59,985 nt of DNA from assembly GCA_964472905.1 (NCBI GenBank), contig CAYYMI010000007.1, positions 1 to 59,985 of the forward strand, in the 5' to 3' direction. Positions 40,952 to 50,171 of this stretch are shown one piece after another (position 1 is the stretch's first letter; every line of letters begins with the position of its first letter). The position numbers were made by a program, and so were the translations under genes. Under the pieces are notes generated by a model that saw only the letters and a list, made by a program, of their open reading frames with translations, searched no databases and was not told the DNA's origin. The DNA comes from Hellea sp964472905 (lineage in GTDB: Bacteria > Pseudomonadota > Alphaproteobacteria > Caulobacterales > Maricaulaceae).

Positions 40952-42335
40952 GACGGCCTCGCTTAATAAATTCAAAGAGTAAAATAATGATAGGCAGTCC
41001 GAATTGTAACGGTATCAGCCAATTTGTATAGATTGAGTATTGTCCAAGTTCACCAAGTCCAAAACGAACATAATAAAGAGGTGTTAAGGCACAAAGCGCT
41101 GCAAGACCATAGATTGGTTTAAACGGAACGAAAATAAGAACCCAGATGAGGTACCAAGGAAATCCTGTCGGCGATAAGATATAAAGAGCTAATGTAATTA
41201 GCATAAGTTCAGCAGGTCTTTTTGACATCTCCCCGATGGGGGAGATGAGACCGCACCAAAGACTTATACTTATGAGGATTATCGCGACAATTATACGGGC
41301 TAAGTCTCCGGGTGACTTTGTTATCAAAGATAATCCCTTTTCGAGAAGAGGAAAGAGGAAACTACTGCGCTGCCATTGTGTGGAGTAAGCCGCTAGGCCG
41401 CTATTCTCACTCAGTGTTGCCAGCATTGGCCATAACATCAGTAAGGATAACCCAGCCACAATAAGCGCACATGAGATGTAAGTTTTTAAATCAGTCCGCC
41501 ATGGCTTGAAAATAATAGGAGCTAGTAATAACGGCCATATTTTAATCGCCGCTGCGATTGACAACATGAGCGCCGCTACCAAAGGATGACGGCGCATCGC
41601 AATCACCGTCCCGATAAGCGCTGGGGCGAGCAATATGTCCATATGAGCAGCATTAAAGGCGCTAAAGATCAAAAGCGGGTTTAAAGCGTAAAGACCAAGC
41701 CAAAGAGGTGAGCGGTCATATAATGATAAGGCCTTGATCATCATAAACATGGTTATGGCTTCGCTGAGTAAGAATAATAACCGCAGAGCATCTAGGTTTA
41801 ACGGTTTTATAAAGGCTGCCAGGGTGAATACGGCTTGAGCAACAGGCGGGTAAATCGTTGTTAGTTGCTGATTATTTATTTTCCGCAAAAACTGATTATG
41901 GCTGTCTGATATCTCCTTTAGATTTTGGGTGTGTTCAGGGTTATGATTTTGCAAAATCTCGGTGGGACTATATTTATATGGGCTTTCACCTTGAGTAATG
42001 ACGACGCCATCCCAGAGATAGCGGTTCCAGTCATCTTCGTAGATGGGTATTGAACCAAAAAATATAGCACGAAAAGCAAGTCCGAGAGCTATGATAAGGC
42101 CAAGTGTTGGCCAATATGTATTTGACAGTTCTGAATTATTATTCGTCCAGTTTCGAAAAGCGGGGATAAGGAAAGTCCAAACCACGCCTGAAAATATCAA
42201 ACAGGCTGTGAAGAGAATATAGGGGTGATCAACGGTTGTTGTCCCTAAGTAAAAATTGGCTGATAGGTGCCTGATAAAAAAGAGAACAGCCCCAATAAGG
42301 GCTGCTCCAAATAATATGTACGGCGGAAATTTCAT
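40944..42335 (-). CDS. Multi-spanning membrane glycosyltransferase (GT-C fold, DUF2029/GT87-like)
   Basis: A 463-aa inner-membrane protein with about 11-12 hydrophobic helices. An acidic periplasmic loop after TM3 (YEDDWNRYLWDGVVITQGESPYKYSP) contains the Glu-Asp-Asp pattern typical of GT-C enzymes that use polyprenyl-phosphate sugars, and TTIYPPVAQAVF resembles the arabinofuranosyl/mannosyl transferases. It is followed by a GT2 enzyme that could supply the lipid-linked donor. The acceptor is unknown. It starts 18 bases after the YGSG-repeat gene. Confidence 0.85.
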   Translation of the reverse strand: MKFPPYILFGAALIGAVLFFIRHLSANFYLGTTTVDHPYILFTACLIFSGVVWTFLIPAFRNWTNNNSELSNTYWPTLGLIIALGLAFRAIFFGSIPIYEDDWNRYLWDGVVITQGESPYKYSPTEILQNHNPEHTQNLKEISDSHNQFLRKINNQQLTTIYPPVAQAVFTLAAFIKPLNLDALRLLFLLSEAITMFMMIKALSLYDRSPLWLGLYALNPLLIFSAFNAAHMDILLAPALIGTVIAMRRHPLVAALMLSIAAAIKIWPLLLAPIIFKPWRTDLKTYISCALIVAGLSLLMLWPMLATLSENSGLAAYSTQWQRSSFLFPLLEKGLSLITKSPGDLARIIVAIILISISLWCGLISPIGEMSKRPAELMLITLALYILSPTGFPWYLIWVLIFVPFKPIYGLAALCALTPLYYVRFGLGELGQYSIYTNWLIPLQFGLPIIILLFEFIKRGRHA

Positions 42336-42353
42336 GCCGTTTATATATCAGCT

Positions 42354-42956
42354 TTATCCGAGCGGAAAGCTGCCGCTTGTGATCATGCAGGTTCCATCGG
42401 GCTGGCCTTTTGTTCCAGTCGGGCAGTTTAACGGTATTCCTGATGAAGCAGGTGCGGCGTTACCTGAGCCATAGGCTGGGGCTTGTGTGCCCGATCCATA
42501 AGAGGACGCTTTATCCTTCATCATGGTATCTTCTTTCATCATAACGTCTTCTTTTTTCATCATATGGTCGCCTTTGTCTTTCATGGCATCTTTGGTGCCT
42601 GATCCATAAGACGCGTCAGCGGGTTTAGTCCCCGAACCATAAGACGGGTCTGCGGTTTTAGTTGTCCCTGACCCATAAGATGTTTCGGCAGGTTTAGTCC
42701 CTGAACCATAAGATTGGGCTGCTTTTTCTTTTTCAGCTAATTGGGCTTCTAAACGTTGTTTTTGCTCTTGAGCAGCCATTTGTCTTTTTTCAGCTTTGCT
42801 CAGTGTTTTTGTAACTTTACGAACTGTGCGGGGCTGTGAAGTCTGGGGTAGTGAGTTAGCAGATGATCCGCTACCATAGGATTGAGCAAGGCTTGGTGTT
42901 GTGCTCATTAATAAAGCTGTGGCTGATAAAACAAGTATAGATTTGATTTTAGGCAT
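42354..42956 (-). CDS. Secreted YGSG-repeat low-complexity protein, function unknown
   Basis: A 200-aa exported protein. Signal peptide MPKIKSILVLSATALLMS..., cleavage after SLA or LAQ near residue 20. The mature part has seven YGSG units (SYGSGTKPAET, SYGSGTTKTADP, SYGSGTKPADA and others), a Gln/Glu/Lys helix (KAEKRQMAAQEQKQRLEAQL), and a Met/Lys/Asp segment with one His (KGDHMMKKEDVMMKEDTMMK) that could bind metal. A Cys pair ends it (NCPTGTKGQPDGTC). The upstream ATG at 43043 is rejected because the signal peptide begins at 42956. Lies upstream of the two glycosyltransferases on the same strand. I recognise no family. Confidence 0.7.
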   Translation of the reverse strand: MPKIKSILVLSATALLMSTTPSLAQSYGSGSSANSLPQTSQPRTVRKVTKTLSKAEKRQMAAQEQKQRLEAQLAEKEKAAQSYGSGTKPAETSYGSGTTKTADPSYGSGTKPADASYGSGTKDAMKDKGDHMMKKEDVMMKEDTMMKDKASSYGSGTQAPAYGSGNAAPASSGIPLNCPTGTKGQPDGTCMITSGSFPLG

Positions 42957-42993
42957 TAAGGTCTCTTTTGGTGTCCGTGCGATGTGCACCTTA

Positions 42994-43022
42994 GGTTTGT
43001 TGATAAGATTGTCTAACAAACC
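42994..43022. repeat. Inverted repeat GGTTTGTT-N13-AACAAACC upstream of the YGSG-repeat gene
   Basis: A perfect 8-bp dyad, 38 bases before the start codon on the minus strand. A second, longer-spaced pair TTAGGTTT/AAACCTAA (42991-42998, 43046-43053) overlaps it. The site is in the right place for an operator or a leader hairpin; no T-run is next to it. Confidence 0.4.
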
Positions 43023-43093
43023 CGCATTTGAATGCAGAGTCACTAAAACCTAACAGAAATGCACAGTTTCGTGATGTGCTCTATGCCTGTGGG

Positions 43094-44710
43094 CTAAGCC
43101 GCTGTGGCTTTTAATGCCGCTTGAGCGTCTTCCTTGATCATATCGGCTGCTTTTTCTGCGATCATGATAGTCGGAGCATTAGTATTGCCTGACACGACAT
43201 TAGGCATAATAGAGGCGTCGACGACACGAAGACCCTCTAAGCCGTGAACTTTCAGGCGGTCATCAACCACAGCCATATCATCATGACCCATCTTACATGT
43301 CCCAACAGGATGGTATTGTGTGTCGGCGCGGGCGCGGATGTCGGCTTTAAGCTCTTCAGTATCTGTACTGCCCGCAATATAATTAGGCCTGCCTTTAACT
43401 TCGTCAAAGGCGGGGGCTTCCATAATTTGCGTCATCATTTTCGCCCCGCGTACCAATGTATCCATATCTCGTTCATCTCTTAGGAAAGCAGGATCAATCG
43501 CTGGCGGCGCTTCGGGGTCGGCGGATTTCAGCCATAAGCCGCCGCGGCTTTTCGGACGGAGAACGCAGACATGACAACTATACCCATGCCCCCAATTTAG
43601 TTTACGTCCATGATCATCCACCATCGCGCGGACTAGAACTAATGATACGTCGGGCGAAGGTTCAGAGCGGTCTGTGTAGAGAAACCCGCCGCTCTCAGCG
43701 AGATTAGACGAGAACATACCTTTGCGGTTTTTTCGGTAATTGAAAATTTCTTTAAGCGTATGAAAAGTGCCTTTCACGGAGAATCCGAAATTGTCTTCAA
43801 GCTTTGATTTGTAAGAAATCACATAATCAATATGATCTTGAAGATTTTCACCAACGCCTGGCAAATCATGTATTTGGGTAATGCCATGTGGTTCTAACTT
43901 ATCCTTAGGGCCGATACCTGAGAGTAACATTAATTGCGGAGACCCAAATGCACCGCCTGAAAGGATGACTTCTTTGGCAGCGGATATGGTTTGGGGCTTA
44001 CCCTTAATTTTAACGTCAACACCTGTTGCGCGTCCATTTTCAACAATCACTTTCTGCGCCATAGCTTGAGTGATGACCGTTAAATTTGGGCGGTCCATAT
44101 GGTCGTCTAGAAAGGCCCGAGCCGTATTCCAGCGCTCACCATCTTTATGCGTGACCTCATACATGCCGAGGCCTTCTTGCTGTTCGCCGTTAAAATCTGC
44201 GGTGAAAGGGAGCTGAGTTTGTCGTCCAGCTTCGAAGAAAATTTCATTGATGGAGCCGGGGTCTTGTAAGGGGGCCACATTGAGCGGGCCGCCTTGTCCG
44301 TGGAATTCATCGCCCCCTGCTTCTCTGTGCTCGCTTTTTTTGAAATAAGGGAGAACGTCCTTATAGGACCAGCCTTTATTGCCAAGCTTCGCCCATTCAT
44401 CATAATCTGCTTTGTGACCTCGAATATAGATCATGGCGTTAATACTTGATGATCCGCCAAGGACTTTGCCGCGAGGTTGGTAGCCTTTTCGTCCGTTCAT
44501 GGCCTCTTGTGGTTCTGTCTCAAAACGCCAATTACGCTTGCCAAGAACCATATTTAAAAGCGTAGCACCCGGTGTAAAAACGGACCAATGTTTGTGGGTA
44601 CCGCCAGCCTCTAGCAAGCAAACTGATACATTGGGGTCTTCGGTCAGACGGTTAGCCAGAACGCAGCCTGCGGAACCCGCCCCGACGATGACATAATCAT
44701 ATGTACTCAT
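43094..44710 (-). CDS. GMC family FAD-dependent alcohol/choline dehydrogenase
   Basis: A 538-aa flavoenzyme that oxidises an alcohol to an aldehyde. FAD-binding YVIVGAGSAGCVLANRL at the N-terminus, GMC signature GKVLGGSSSINAMIYIRG, and the C-terminal catalytic region YHPVGTCKMG plus VSGNTNAPTIMIAEKAA. Resembles the AlkJ/BetA group; no signal peptide. Its start overlaps the stop of the aldehyde dehydrogenase gene by one base, so the two successive oxidation steps are encoded in one coupled unit (alcohol to aldehyde to acid). Confidence 0.94.
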   Translation of the reverse strand: MSTYDYVIVGAGSAGCVLANRLTEDPNVSVCLLEAGGTHKHWSVFTPGATLLNMVLGKRNWRFETEPQEAMNGRKGYQPRGKVLGGSSSINAMIYIRGHKADYDEWAKLGNKGWSYKDVLPYFKKSEHREAGGDEFHGQGGPLNVAPLQDPGSINEIFFEAGRQTQLPFTADFNGEQQEGLGMYEVTHKDGERWNTARAFLDDHMDRPNLTVITQAMAQKVIVENGRATGVDVKIKGKPQTISAAKEVILSGGAFGSPQLMLLSGIGPKDKLEPHGITQIHDLPGVGENLQDHIDYVISYKSKLEDNFGFSVKGTFHTLKEIFNYRKNRKGMFSSNLAESGGFLYTDRSEPSPDVSLVLVRAMVDDHGRKLNWGHGYSCHVCVLRPKSRGGLWLKSADPEAPPAIDPAFLRDERDMDTLVRGAKMMTQIMEAPAFDEVKGRPNYIAGSTDTEELKADIRARADTQYHPVGTCKMGHDDMAVVDDRLKVHGLEGLRVVDASIMPNVVSGNTNAPTIMIAEKAADMIKEDAQAALKATAA

Positions 44711-46155
44711 CAGATGATTTTCTTCATCAAGCCGAGCATTTTATGGGTCTTGGCCGTATATGGCGGAAATAGCGCTTTACCTTGGCTAAAGCGGCTCTGT
44801 TGATAAACGCCTTTCATATGTGAAAAGGCCTTAAAACCATGTTCTCCGTGATAGGCCCCCATGCCAGACGGACCGACGCCGCCAAAGGGAATATCTTCTT
44901 GGATAACATGCCAAGCGCAATCATTGATGGAGACGCCGCCTGAAATCGTTTCATTGAGGACTCGCTCGCGTTTGGCTTTATTTTCACCAAACCAATAAAG
45001 CGCAAGGGGTCGATCTTTGCTTTGAACATAGCCCATAGCATCATCGAGCGTTTCAGACGCGACCACGGGGAGGAGGGGGCCGAAAATCTCTTCTTGCATG
45101 ATTTTCATATCAGGCGTTGTATTGGTCACAACCGTTAGCGGAACGCGGCGTTCTTTGGCGAGTTGCTGTTTATCATCATCCCCTGCAACCCGAATACGCG
45201 CGCCTTTATTTTCGGCGTCTTCCAAAAGATTTTGAAGACGCGCATAATGACTATCCGCAATAATAGATGTGTAATCTTTATTGCCTGCGACTTTGGGATA
45301 AAACGTCTCGGCCTGTTTTATGATGGCATCAGAAAAGCTATCGATATTTTTTTCCGGCATCAAGACATAGTCAGGCGCAACACAGGTTTGTCCTGCATTA
45401 AGAAGTTTTCCATTCGCGATACGCGGGACGGCTAAGGCCATATTAGCGGACTCGTCGATAATCGTCGGTGATTTCCCGCCGAGCTCTAATGTGCAAGGTG
45501 TTAGGTTTTTGGCCGCCGCCGCCGCTACAATACGGCCTACAGACGTCGAGCCCGTAAACAGAAGGTGGTCAAAGGGCAGCGCAGAGAAGGCCTGCGCTAC
45601 TTTCACCCCGCCTGTAGCGACATAAACTTCATCGTCATTAAAGACTGTGCCGAGCACGCGTTTCATTAGATCAGACAGGCGCGGCGTATATTCACTTGGT
45701 TTAATCATGGCGCGATTGCCCGCGCCTAACGCGCCGATTAAGGGCATGATGGCAAGCTGTAAAGGATAGTTCCAAGGACTAATAATGCCGATAACGCCCA
45801 GTGGTTGCGGAATGATATGGTTGCTGGCGGGCTTATATTGCATCGCAGTAGGGGCTCTACGGGTCCGCATCCAGTGCTTTGTATTTTTGAGGGCGTGTGA
45901 AATACCGCCTTGAATAATCATTAACTCAGCAATGGTGGTTTCTTCGTAAGCGCGATTGCCAAAATCTTCGGAAATTGCTTTTTGAAATTCAGCTGCGTGC
46001 TCTTCAATGACTTTGCCCAACTTTTTAAGGTTAGATTTTCTTTCGCTCCAAGATGGATTTGGGTTTTGGTTAAAGGCCACTTTTTGTGTTGATAATATAG
46101 CGCCGAGGTCGATATCACCTAAGGCGTCTTTTTCTTTTAAATCAATTCTGACCAT
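44710..46155 (-). CDS. Aldehyde dehydrogenase (coniferyl-aldehyde dehydrogenase-like, class 3 type)
   Basis: A 481-aa NAD(P)-dependent enzyme. Catalytic Glu in LELGGKSPTI and catalytic Cys in NAGQTCVAPDYVL are visible; the short C-terminus with a hydrophobic tail (MLGLMKKII) and absence of the first insertion fit the coniferyl/fatty aldehyde group. AAGGTGAG stands before the ATG. Its stop overlaps the GMC gene start. A terminator stands between it and the TonB receptor upstream, so it probably has its own promoter or depends on read-through. Confidence 0.94.
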   Translation of the reverse strand: MVRIDLKEKDALGDIDLGAILSTQKVAFNQNPNPSWSERKSNLKKLGKVIEEHAAEFQKAISEDFGNRAYEETTIAELMIIQGGISHALKNTKHWMRTRRAPTAMQYKPASNHIIPQPLGVIGIISPWNYPLQLAIMPLIGALGAGNRAMIKPSEYTPRLSDLMKRVLGTVFNDDEVYVATGGVKVAQAFSALPFDHLLFTGSTSVGRIVAAAAAKNLTPCTLELGGKSPTIIDESANMALAVPRIANGKLLNAGQTCVAPDYVLMPEKNIDSFSDAIIKQAETFYPKVAGNKDYTSIIADSHYARLQNLLEDAENKGARIRVAGDDDKQQLAKERRVPLTVVTNTTPDMKIMQEEIFGPLLPVVASETLDDAMGYVQSKDRPLALYWFGENKAKRERVLNETISGGVSINDCAWHVIQEDIPFGGVGPSGMGAYHGEHGFKAFSHMKGVYQQSRFSQGKALFPPYTAKTHKMLGLMKKII

Positions 46156-46181
46156 TTTCTCACCTTTTATTTTATCTTTAT

Positions 46182-46206
46182 AAAAAAGGCGCGGAAAAAC
46201 CGCGCC
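46182..46206 (-). terminator. Intrinsic terminator after the TonB-dependent receptor gene
   Basis: Stem GGCGCGG/CCGCGCC (46188-46194, 46200-46206) with a 5-base loop; on the minus strand it is followed by TTTTTT (46187-46182). It begins 24 bases after the receptor stop codon and 33 bases before the aldehyde dehydrogenase start. Confidence 0.88.
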
Positions 46207-46230
46207 CCTTATTTTGCGATTGATACAGAC

Positions 46231-48756
46231 TTAGAAGTTTGTTCTCAATGTCACACCATATTGACGTGGCGCTTCTGTAAAGGCTGACCGTGATGCCCCT
46301 TGTAGCGGTGTATTAAAGGTAATACCGCGGGTGATTTCATCGGTGAGGTTCAATCCCCAGAACTCGATGCTTGCCCGGTCATTTGGCATGGAGAAGCCAA
46401 AACGAGCATTGACTTTGGTCACGCCGCTTTGCTCATCAAACGGGTTAAGGACACCGCCTGGCTGCGGGTTCGTCGATGTTCTACGGCTACTCTGTGTGGC
46501 TAGATTGACATTACCCAGTAATCCCCATCCGCTATCTCCAATTTCGCCATCATAAGTAACGCCTAGAACAGCTGAAACTTCGGGAGCATTAGTCAGCGAA
46601 AATCCGCATAGAAAGATTGCTGGCGTAATCGTTCCGCCTCTATCACAATCCTCACCATATTCTGCATCTGCATAGGTAAATCCACCATTTAAAGAGACAG
46701 CGTCAGAAAGGCTGGCATTCAGTTCGGCTTCAAACCCTTTTGAAGAGACATCATCAACATTGAATGTCTGGAAGCGTGTTCCGGTAAATTCAAGAACCTG
46801 GAAATTGTCATAGGTTGACCAAAATCCAGTCAGGTTAAAGCGCACACGGCCATCGGCGAGTGTAGATTTCAGCCCGAGTTCAAAGCTATCAACTTCCTCA
46901 GACGCAAAGCGAGGGTCAGCCCCGCCTTGGGCTGCCGTTGGGTCAAGGTTGAAACCTCCGGCTTTATAGCCATGAGCAAAACTACCATAGACAAGATGAT
47001 CGTCCGTCAGGTCATAATCCAGTTTTACCGTATAGATAAATTCACTATCCGAGAAGTTGTCATCAAATTCGCGCGGTAACAAACCTTGGCCAGCACCTAC
47101 AGCTCCGAGGTTGGCGGCTGGTACGGCACTTAACACAGGGGCAGAAAACGGGAAACAATTCAAAAAGGCTCCGGGTCCAACACCTGCTCCAGTAACAGCA
47201 CCTAAAAGTGGCGCGGGTACAAAAGTTTGCAGTCCTGCAACTGTAGCTCCAGGGTTACCGCCTAAGCTTCCCGCTAATGTTAGGCCAGCAATACAGGCGT
47301 CAGGATTGGTCACTGAAACTTGATCAAAACTCCCATCTTTACTGTCATCATTATAGCGTGCGCCCAAGGTCAGATCGAGACGATCCGTCACTGAAAAAAT
47401 ATTATGCGTAAATATAGACAGTGAAGTTGCGTCTTGAGCAAAGTTGTTATCCGCAACGGCTCCAGCGGACGAGACTGGTGCGAATGTGGGGGCTAAGCCT
47501 GCGCCGAGTTGTTGTAAGCCTGCGCCGGCTGCGGTGATGAAACCTAAAAATGCTGGGTTACCAAAATTGGCTTGGCCAACACTGCTAGAGAAGTCTGGTC
47601 CGAGTTCTAATTGGAAAACCTCATCAATGGTCTCATCAGCCCAATATCCGCCGACGAGCCAATCAAGGCGCCCATCAAGCGCTTCGCCTTGAAACCTGAG
47701 TTCTGCTGTAATGGTTTCAATATCATCCGCCAGAGTTGGAACTGTATATTGTAAACTGCCATTAAAGTCTTGTTGTACAGAAAAGGCTGAAAAATCTCGA
47801 TAAGAGCCAATTAACGTGGCTTCGGCAAACCCGAAATCATGGACAAGTTCACCTGAGACACCAAAAGAATCTGACCCATTTTGAAATCCTTGATCATTAA
47901 AGACTTGCGCTTCTAGGCTATCTTCAAAACCGACAGCGGGGAATAGGGTATTAACGGCTGGGCCTAAATTAGGGCTTGTTGACAACGTGACCGCCGCGCA
48001 ACAATTTTCGTCAATTTCGGAATAATCAGCAATGAGACGTAAGCTAGTCGCATCACTTGGCTCCCAAAGTGCCTGACCCCGAATGAGGAAACGATCTCTG
48101 TCATGGCTTTCAATATCTGGATCAATTGAACTTGTTAAGAAGCCATCACGTTGACGATAAGCGCCATTAACACGAAACGCTAAATTTTCTGAGGCCGTAA
48201 AATTGACCCCCGCCTGGACATTAATGAGGTCAAAATTACCATAGGTAAAATCGGCAAAGCCGCTGGTTCCGTCAAAATCAGGTTTTTTCGTGCGGATGTT
48301 AAGCGCGCCAGCCGATGTATTACGGCCAAAGAGAGTGCCTTGTGGTCCGCGCAGAAGTTCAAGAGCCTCAATATCAGACAATTCACCCAGAGCCACCCCT
48401 GGACGTGATTGATAGACGCCGTCGATAAAGACACCAACCGCGCTTTCTAGACCGATATTGTTACCCGTTGTACCGACGCCACGAATACGAATGGATGTAC
48501 CTTGTGTTTCCGTTTGTGAAGATTGGATGTTAAATCCGGATGCGACACTTGAGAGGTCTTTAATACTGGCAATACCTTGATTTTCCAATTGCGCCGGATT
48601 TACGACCGTTACTGAAATCGGAACATCTTGAACTGATGTGGCCCGTTTTGTGGCCGTCACGATGATTTCGTCGGCGTCCTGTGCCGCTGCGATCTGAGGT
48701 AAGGTAAGGGCCGTCGTTGCTAATAGGAAAGCAGATACGAACTTTAGGTTTTTCAT
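46231..48756 (-). CDS. TonB-dependent outer-membrane receptor
   Basis: An 841-aa outer-membrane transporter. Signal peptide MKNLKFVSAFLLATTALTL... cleaved after AAAQ; TonB-box region DEIIVTATKRATSVQDVPISVTVV; plug domain (IRGVGTTGNNIG, DGVYQSRPGVALGELSDIEALELLRGPQGTLFGRNTSAGALNI); 22-strand barrel ending in RTNF with terminal Phe. The profile is that of the large TonB receptor group of Sphingomonadales/Caulobacterales, whose ligands range from siderophores to terpenoids or saccharides. ATG at 48756 is preferred over 48762 because GGGGAG stands 6 bases before it. An extra low-complexity Gly/Ala loop lies near residues 430-560. Its own terminator follows. Confidence 0.94.
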   Translation of the reverse strand: MKNLKFVSAFLLATTALTLPQIAAAQDADEIIVTATKRATSVQDVPISVTVVNPAQLENQGIASIKDLSSVASGFNIQSSQTETQGTSIRIRGVGTTGNNIGLESAVGVFIDGVYQSRPGVALGELSDIEALELLRGPQGTLFGRNTSAGALNIRTKKPDFDGTSGFADFTYGNFDLINVQAGVNFTASENLAFRVNGAYRQRDGFLTSSIDPDIESHDRDRFLIRGQALWEPSDATSLRLIADYSEIDENCCAAVTLSTSPNLGPAVNTLFPAVGFEDSLEAQVFNDQGFQNGSDSFGVSGELVHDFGFAEATLIGSYRDFSAFSVQQDFNGSLQYTVPTLADDIETITAELRFQGEALDGRLDWLVGGYWADETIDEVFQLELGPDFSSSVGQANFGNPAFLGFITAAGAGLQQLGAGLAPTFAPVSSAGAVADNNFAQDATSLSIFTHNIFSVTDRLDLTLGARYNDDSKDGSFDQVSVTNPDACIAGLTLAGSLGGNPGATVAGLQTFVPAPLLGAVTGAGVGPGAFLNCFPFSAPVLSAVPAANLGAVGAGQGLLPREFDDNFSDSEFIYTVKLDYDLTDDHLVYGSFAHGYKAGGFNLDPTAAQGGADPRFASEEVDSFELGLKSTLADGRVRFNLTGFWSTYDNFQVLEFTGTRFQTFNVDDVSSKGFEAELNASLSDAVSLNGGFTYADAEYGEDCDRGGTITPAIFLCGFSLTNAPEVSAVLGVTYDGEIGDSGWGLLGNVNLATQSSRRTSTNPQPGGVLNPFDEQSGVTKVNARFGFSMPNDRASIEFWGLNLTDEITRGITFNTPLQGASRSAFTEAPRQYGVTLRTNF

Positions 48757-48851
48757 GAACATCTCCCCGATGTATTAAATGTGAGCGGAATCTTAGGGTT
48801 CCTTCTGATCTCAATAAATCACATACTCGATGGCTTGCCAAATAATAAATG

Positions 48852-48919
48852 TGCAATTAGTTGCATATAGAGGGGATGTGATACTTATTTATCACACATA
48901 TAAACCATAATATTATGGT
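48852..48919. promoter_or_regulatory. Cluster of three palindromes upstream of the TonB-dependent receptor
   Basis: TGCAA-N4-TTGCA (48852-48865), TGTGATA-N6-TATCACA (48877-48896) and ACCATAATATTATGGT (48904-48919), all perfect, lie within 68 bases between the acetyltransferase stop and the receptor start. The half-site spacing does not match the standard CRP site. The cluster looks like an operator region; the outermost palindrome could instead be an mRNA hairpin of the upstream gene. Confidence 0.45.
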
Positions 48920-48935
48920 GATGGGGAATTAAAGC

Positions 48936-50057
48936 CTAACTTCTTCGGCTGGAGGCCACAGCTCCGAGCATGGCTTTGGCACGTCCGGAAACACTATCTT
49001 CACAAGCGGCGATTTGGCTATAGCGGCGGCGAAGTTTGCCCGGCGCATCTTTTAAAGCTTTTTGGCCGAAATTTTCAGCCTTGTTATAGAGGTTGGACAG
49101 CGCGGCCGCAGAACCTTGCGCAGCGATAAACCCGCCGCAAACTTTGACCTCTTCGCTGGCATAATGGCGTTTATATCCATCTGTGCCTGCTCCAAGATCA
49201 ATTTTGGTATAGCCAATGTTTTCAGATGCATCGATTAAGGCCTCTAATAATTGTATCCCAGGGGCATAACTATGCAGCTCGCCATCATAGGCCACAATCC
49301 AGCTATGAAAGGTATTGCCATCGGAAAGACCTAAATCTACGGCGGCGAGGCGGTCACCAAAATAAAGCGCGTGCATATCACAGCGTAGGCCTTGATTGTG
49401 ACGCGACCAGAGGGTCTCAAGCAGTTTCATTGTCCAATCCGCCGATAAAACATCATATTTTCCGGTCTCAGAAAATTTCTGTTTCTTCCACGCGATGAGT
49501 TGATCGAAGATGGCTTGGTCCGTTGATAACCATTCAAAGCGCGGAGCCCCGATATCTTCGCTGGCTTTACGGATGCGGCGACGATTACTTTTAAGGTGGC
49601 GGCGATAGCTCGAATCTCGCTCTTTACGCCAAACCTCAGCTCCTTTTTCGATATTCATTAAAACGCCGTCGTCTTCACTCTGCGCAAAGCCATGCATGGA
49701 GGCGTTGACAGAGGCGCTAAAATGAAAGGCTCCGACATCTGCGGCTTTAATAATATCTAAAGGTGCAATATTCTCTGTGTTGCAAATAAAACCGTGATAA
49801 TCCGTCATGGGCGCGCCAACAGGTCTTGCAAAACGCTGACCCTGATATGGCAAAAACCCGATGGGTGTCTCATCTTTATAAACACAGGCGACATAAACAT
49901 CGTCGCGTAGCTCTGATATTAAGAGCGTATAATCAAAATGAAAATAAGGGCTATACGTCCGAGGATTAGACAAGCGTAACTCAGCCCACGCCTTTCGGTC
50001 GGTCTCGCTCAGCTCTTGAGCGCGTTTTACAATTGTTGTCACGGTCTTAACCACCAC
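48936..50057 (-). CDS. CelD/FemAB-like GNAT acetyltransferase (BioF2-like)
   Basis: A 373-aa cytoplasmic protein of the acetyltransferase_6 type. Visible parts: SNPRTYSPYFHFDYTLLISEL, the N-terminal GNAT half with VGAPMTDYHGFIC, a basic stretch (RDSSYRRHLKSNRRRIRKASEDIG), and the C-terminal half LAAVDLGLSDGNTFHSWIVAYDGELHSYAPGIQLLEALI with YTKIDLGAGTDGYKRHYAS. Such proteins act in cell-surface polysaccharide assembly (CelD; HfsK of the Caulobacter holdfast is a FemAB-like member). Whether this one acts on a holdfast cannot be told. It is divergent from the CDF gene by 114 bases. Confidence 0.82.
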   Translation of the reverse strand: MVVKTVTTIVKRAQELSETDRKAWAELRLSNPRTYSPYFHFDYTLLISELRDDVYVACVYKDETPIGFLPYQGQRFARPVGAPMTDYHGFICNTENIAPLDIIKAADVGAFHFSASVNASMHGFAQSEDDGVLMNIEKGAEVWRKERDSSYRRHLKSNRRRIRKASEDIGAPRFEWLSTDQAIFDQLIAWKKQKFSETGKYDVLSADWTMKLLETLWSRHNQGLRCDMHALYFGDRLAAVDLGLSDGNTFHSWIVAYDGELHSYAPGIQLLEALIDASENIGYTKIDLGAGTDGYKRHYASEEVKVCGGFIAAQGSAAALSNLYNKAENFGQKALKDAPGKLRRRYSQIAACEDSVSGRAKAMLGAVASSRRS

Positions 50058-50171
50058 GCCGTCTCCGGTCTATTATTTAGAGCGTTCTAGCAAAAAAGGG
50101 TTAGAAACGGCTTAAGATTTCGGGTTGAGATTTAAATTTGCACCTCACATGAATTCTGCCTATCAAGCCTT

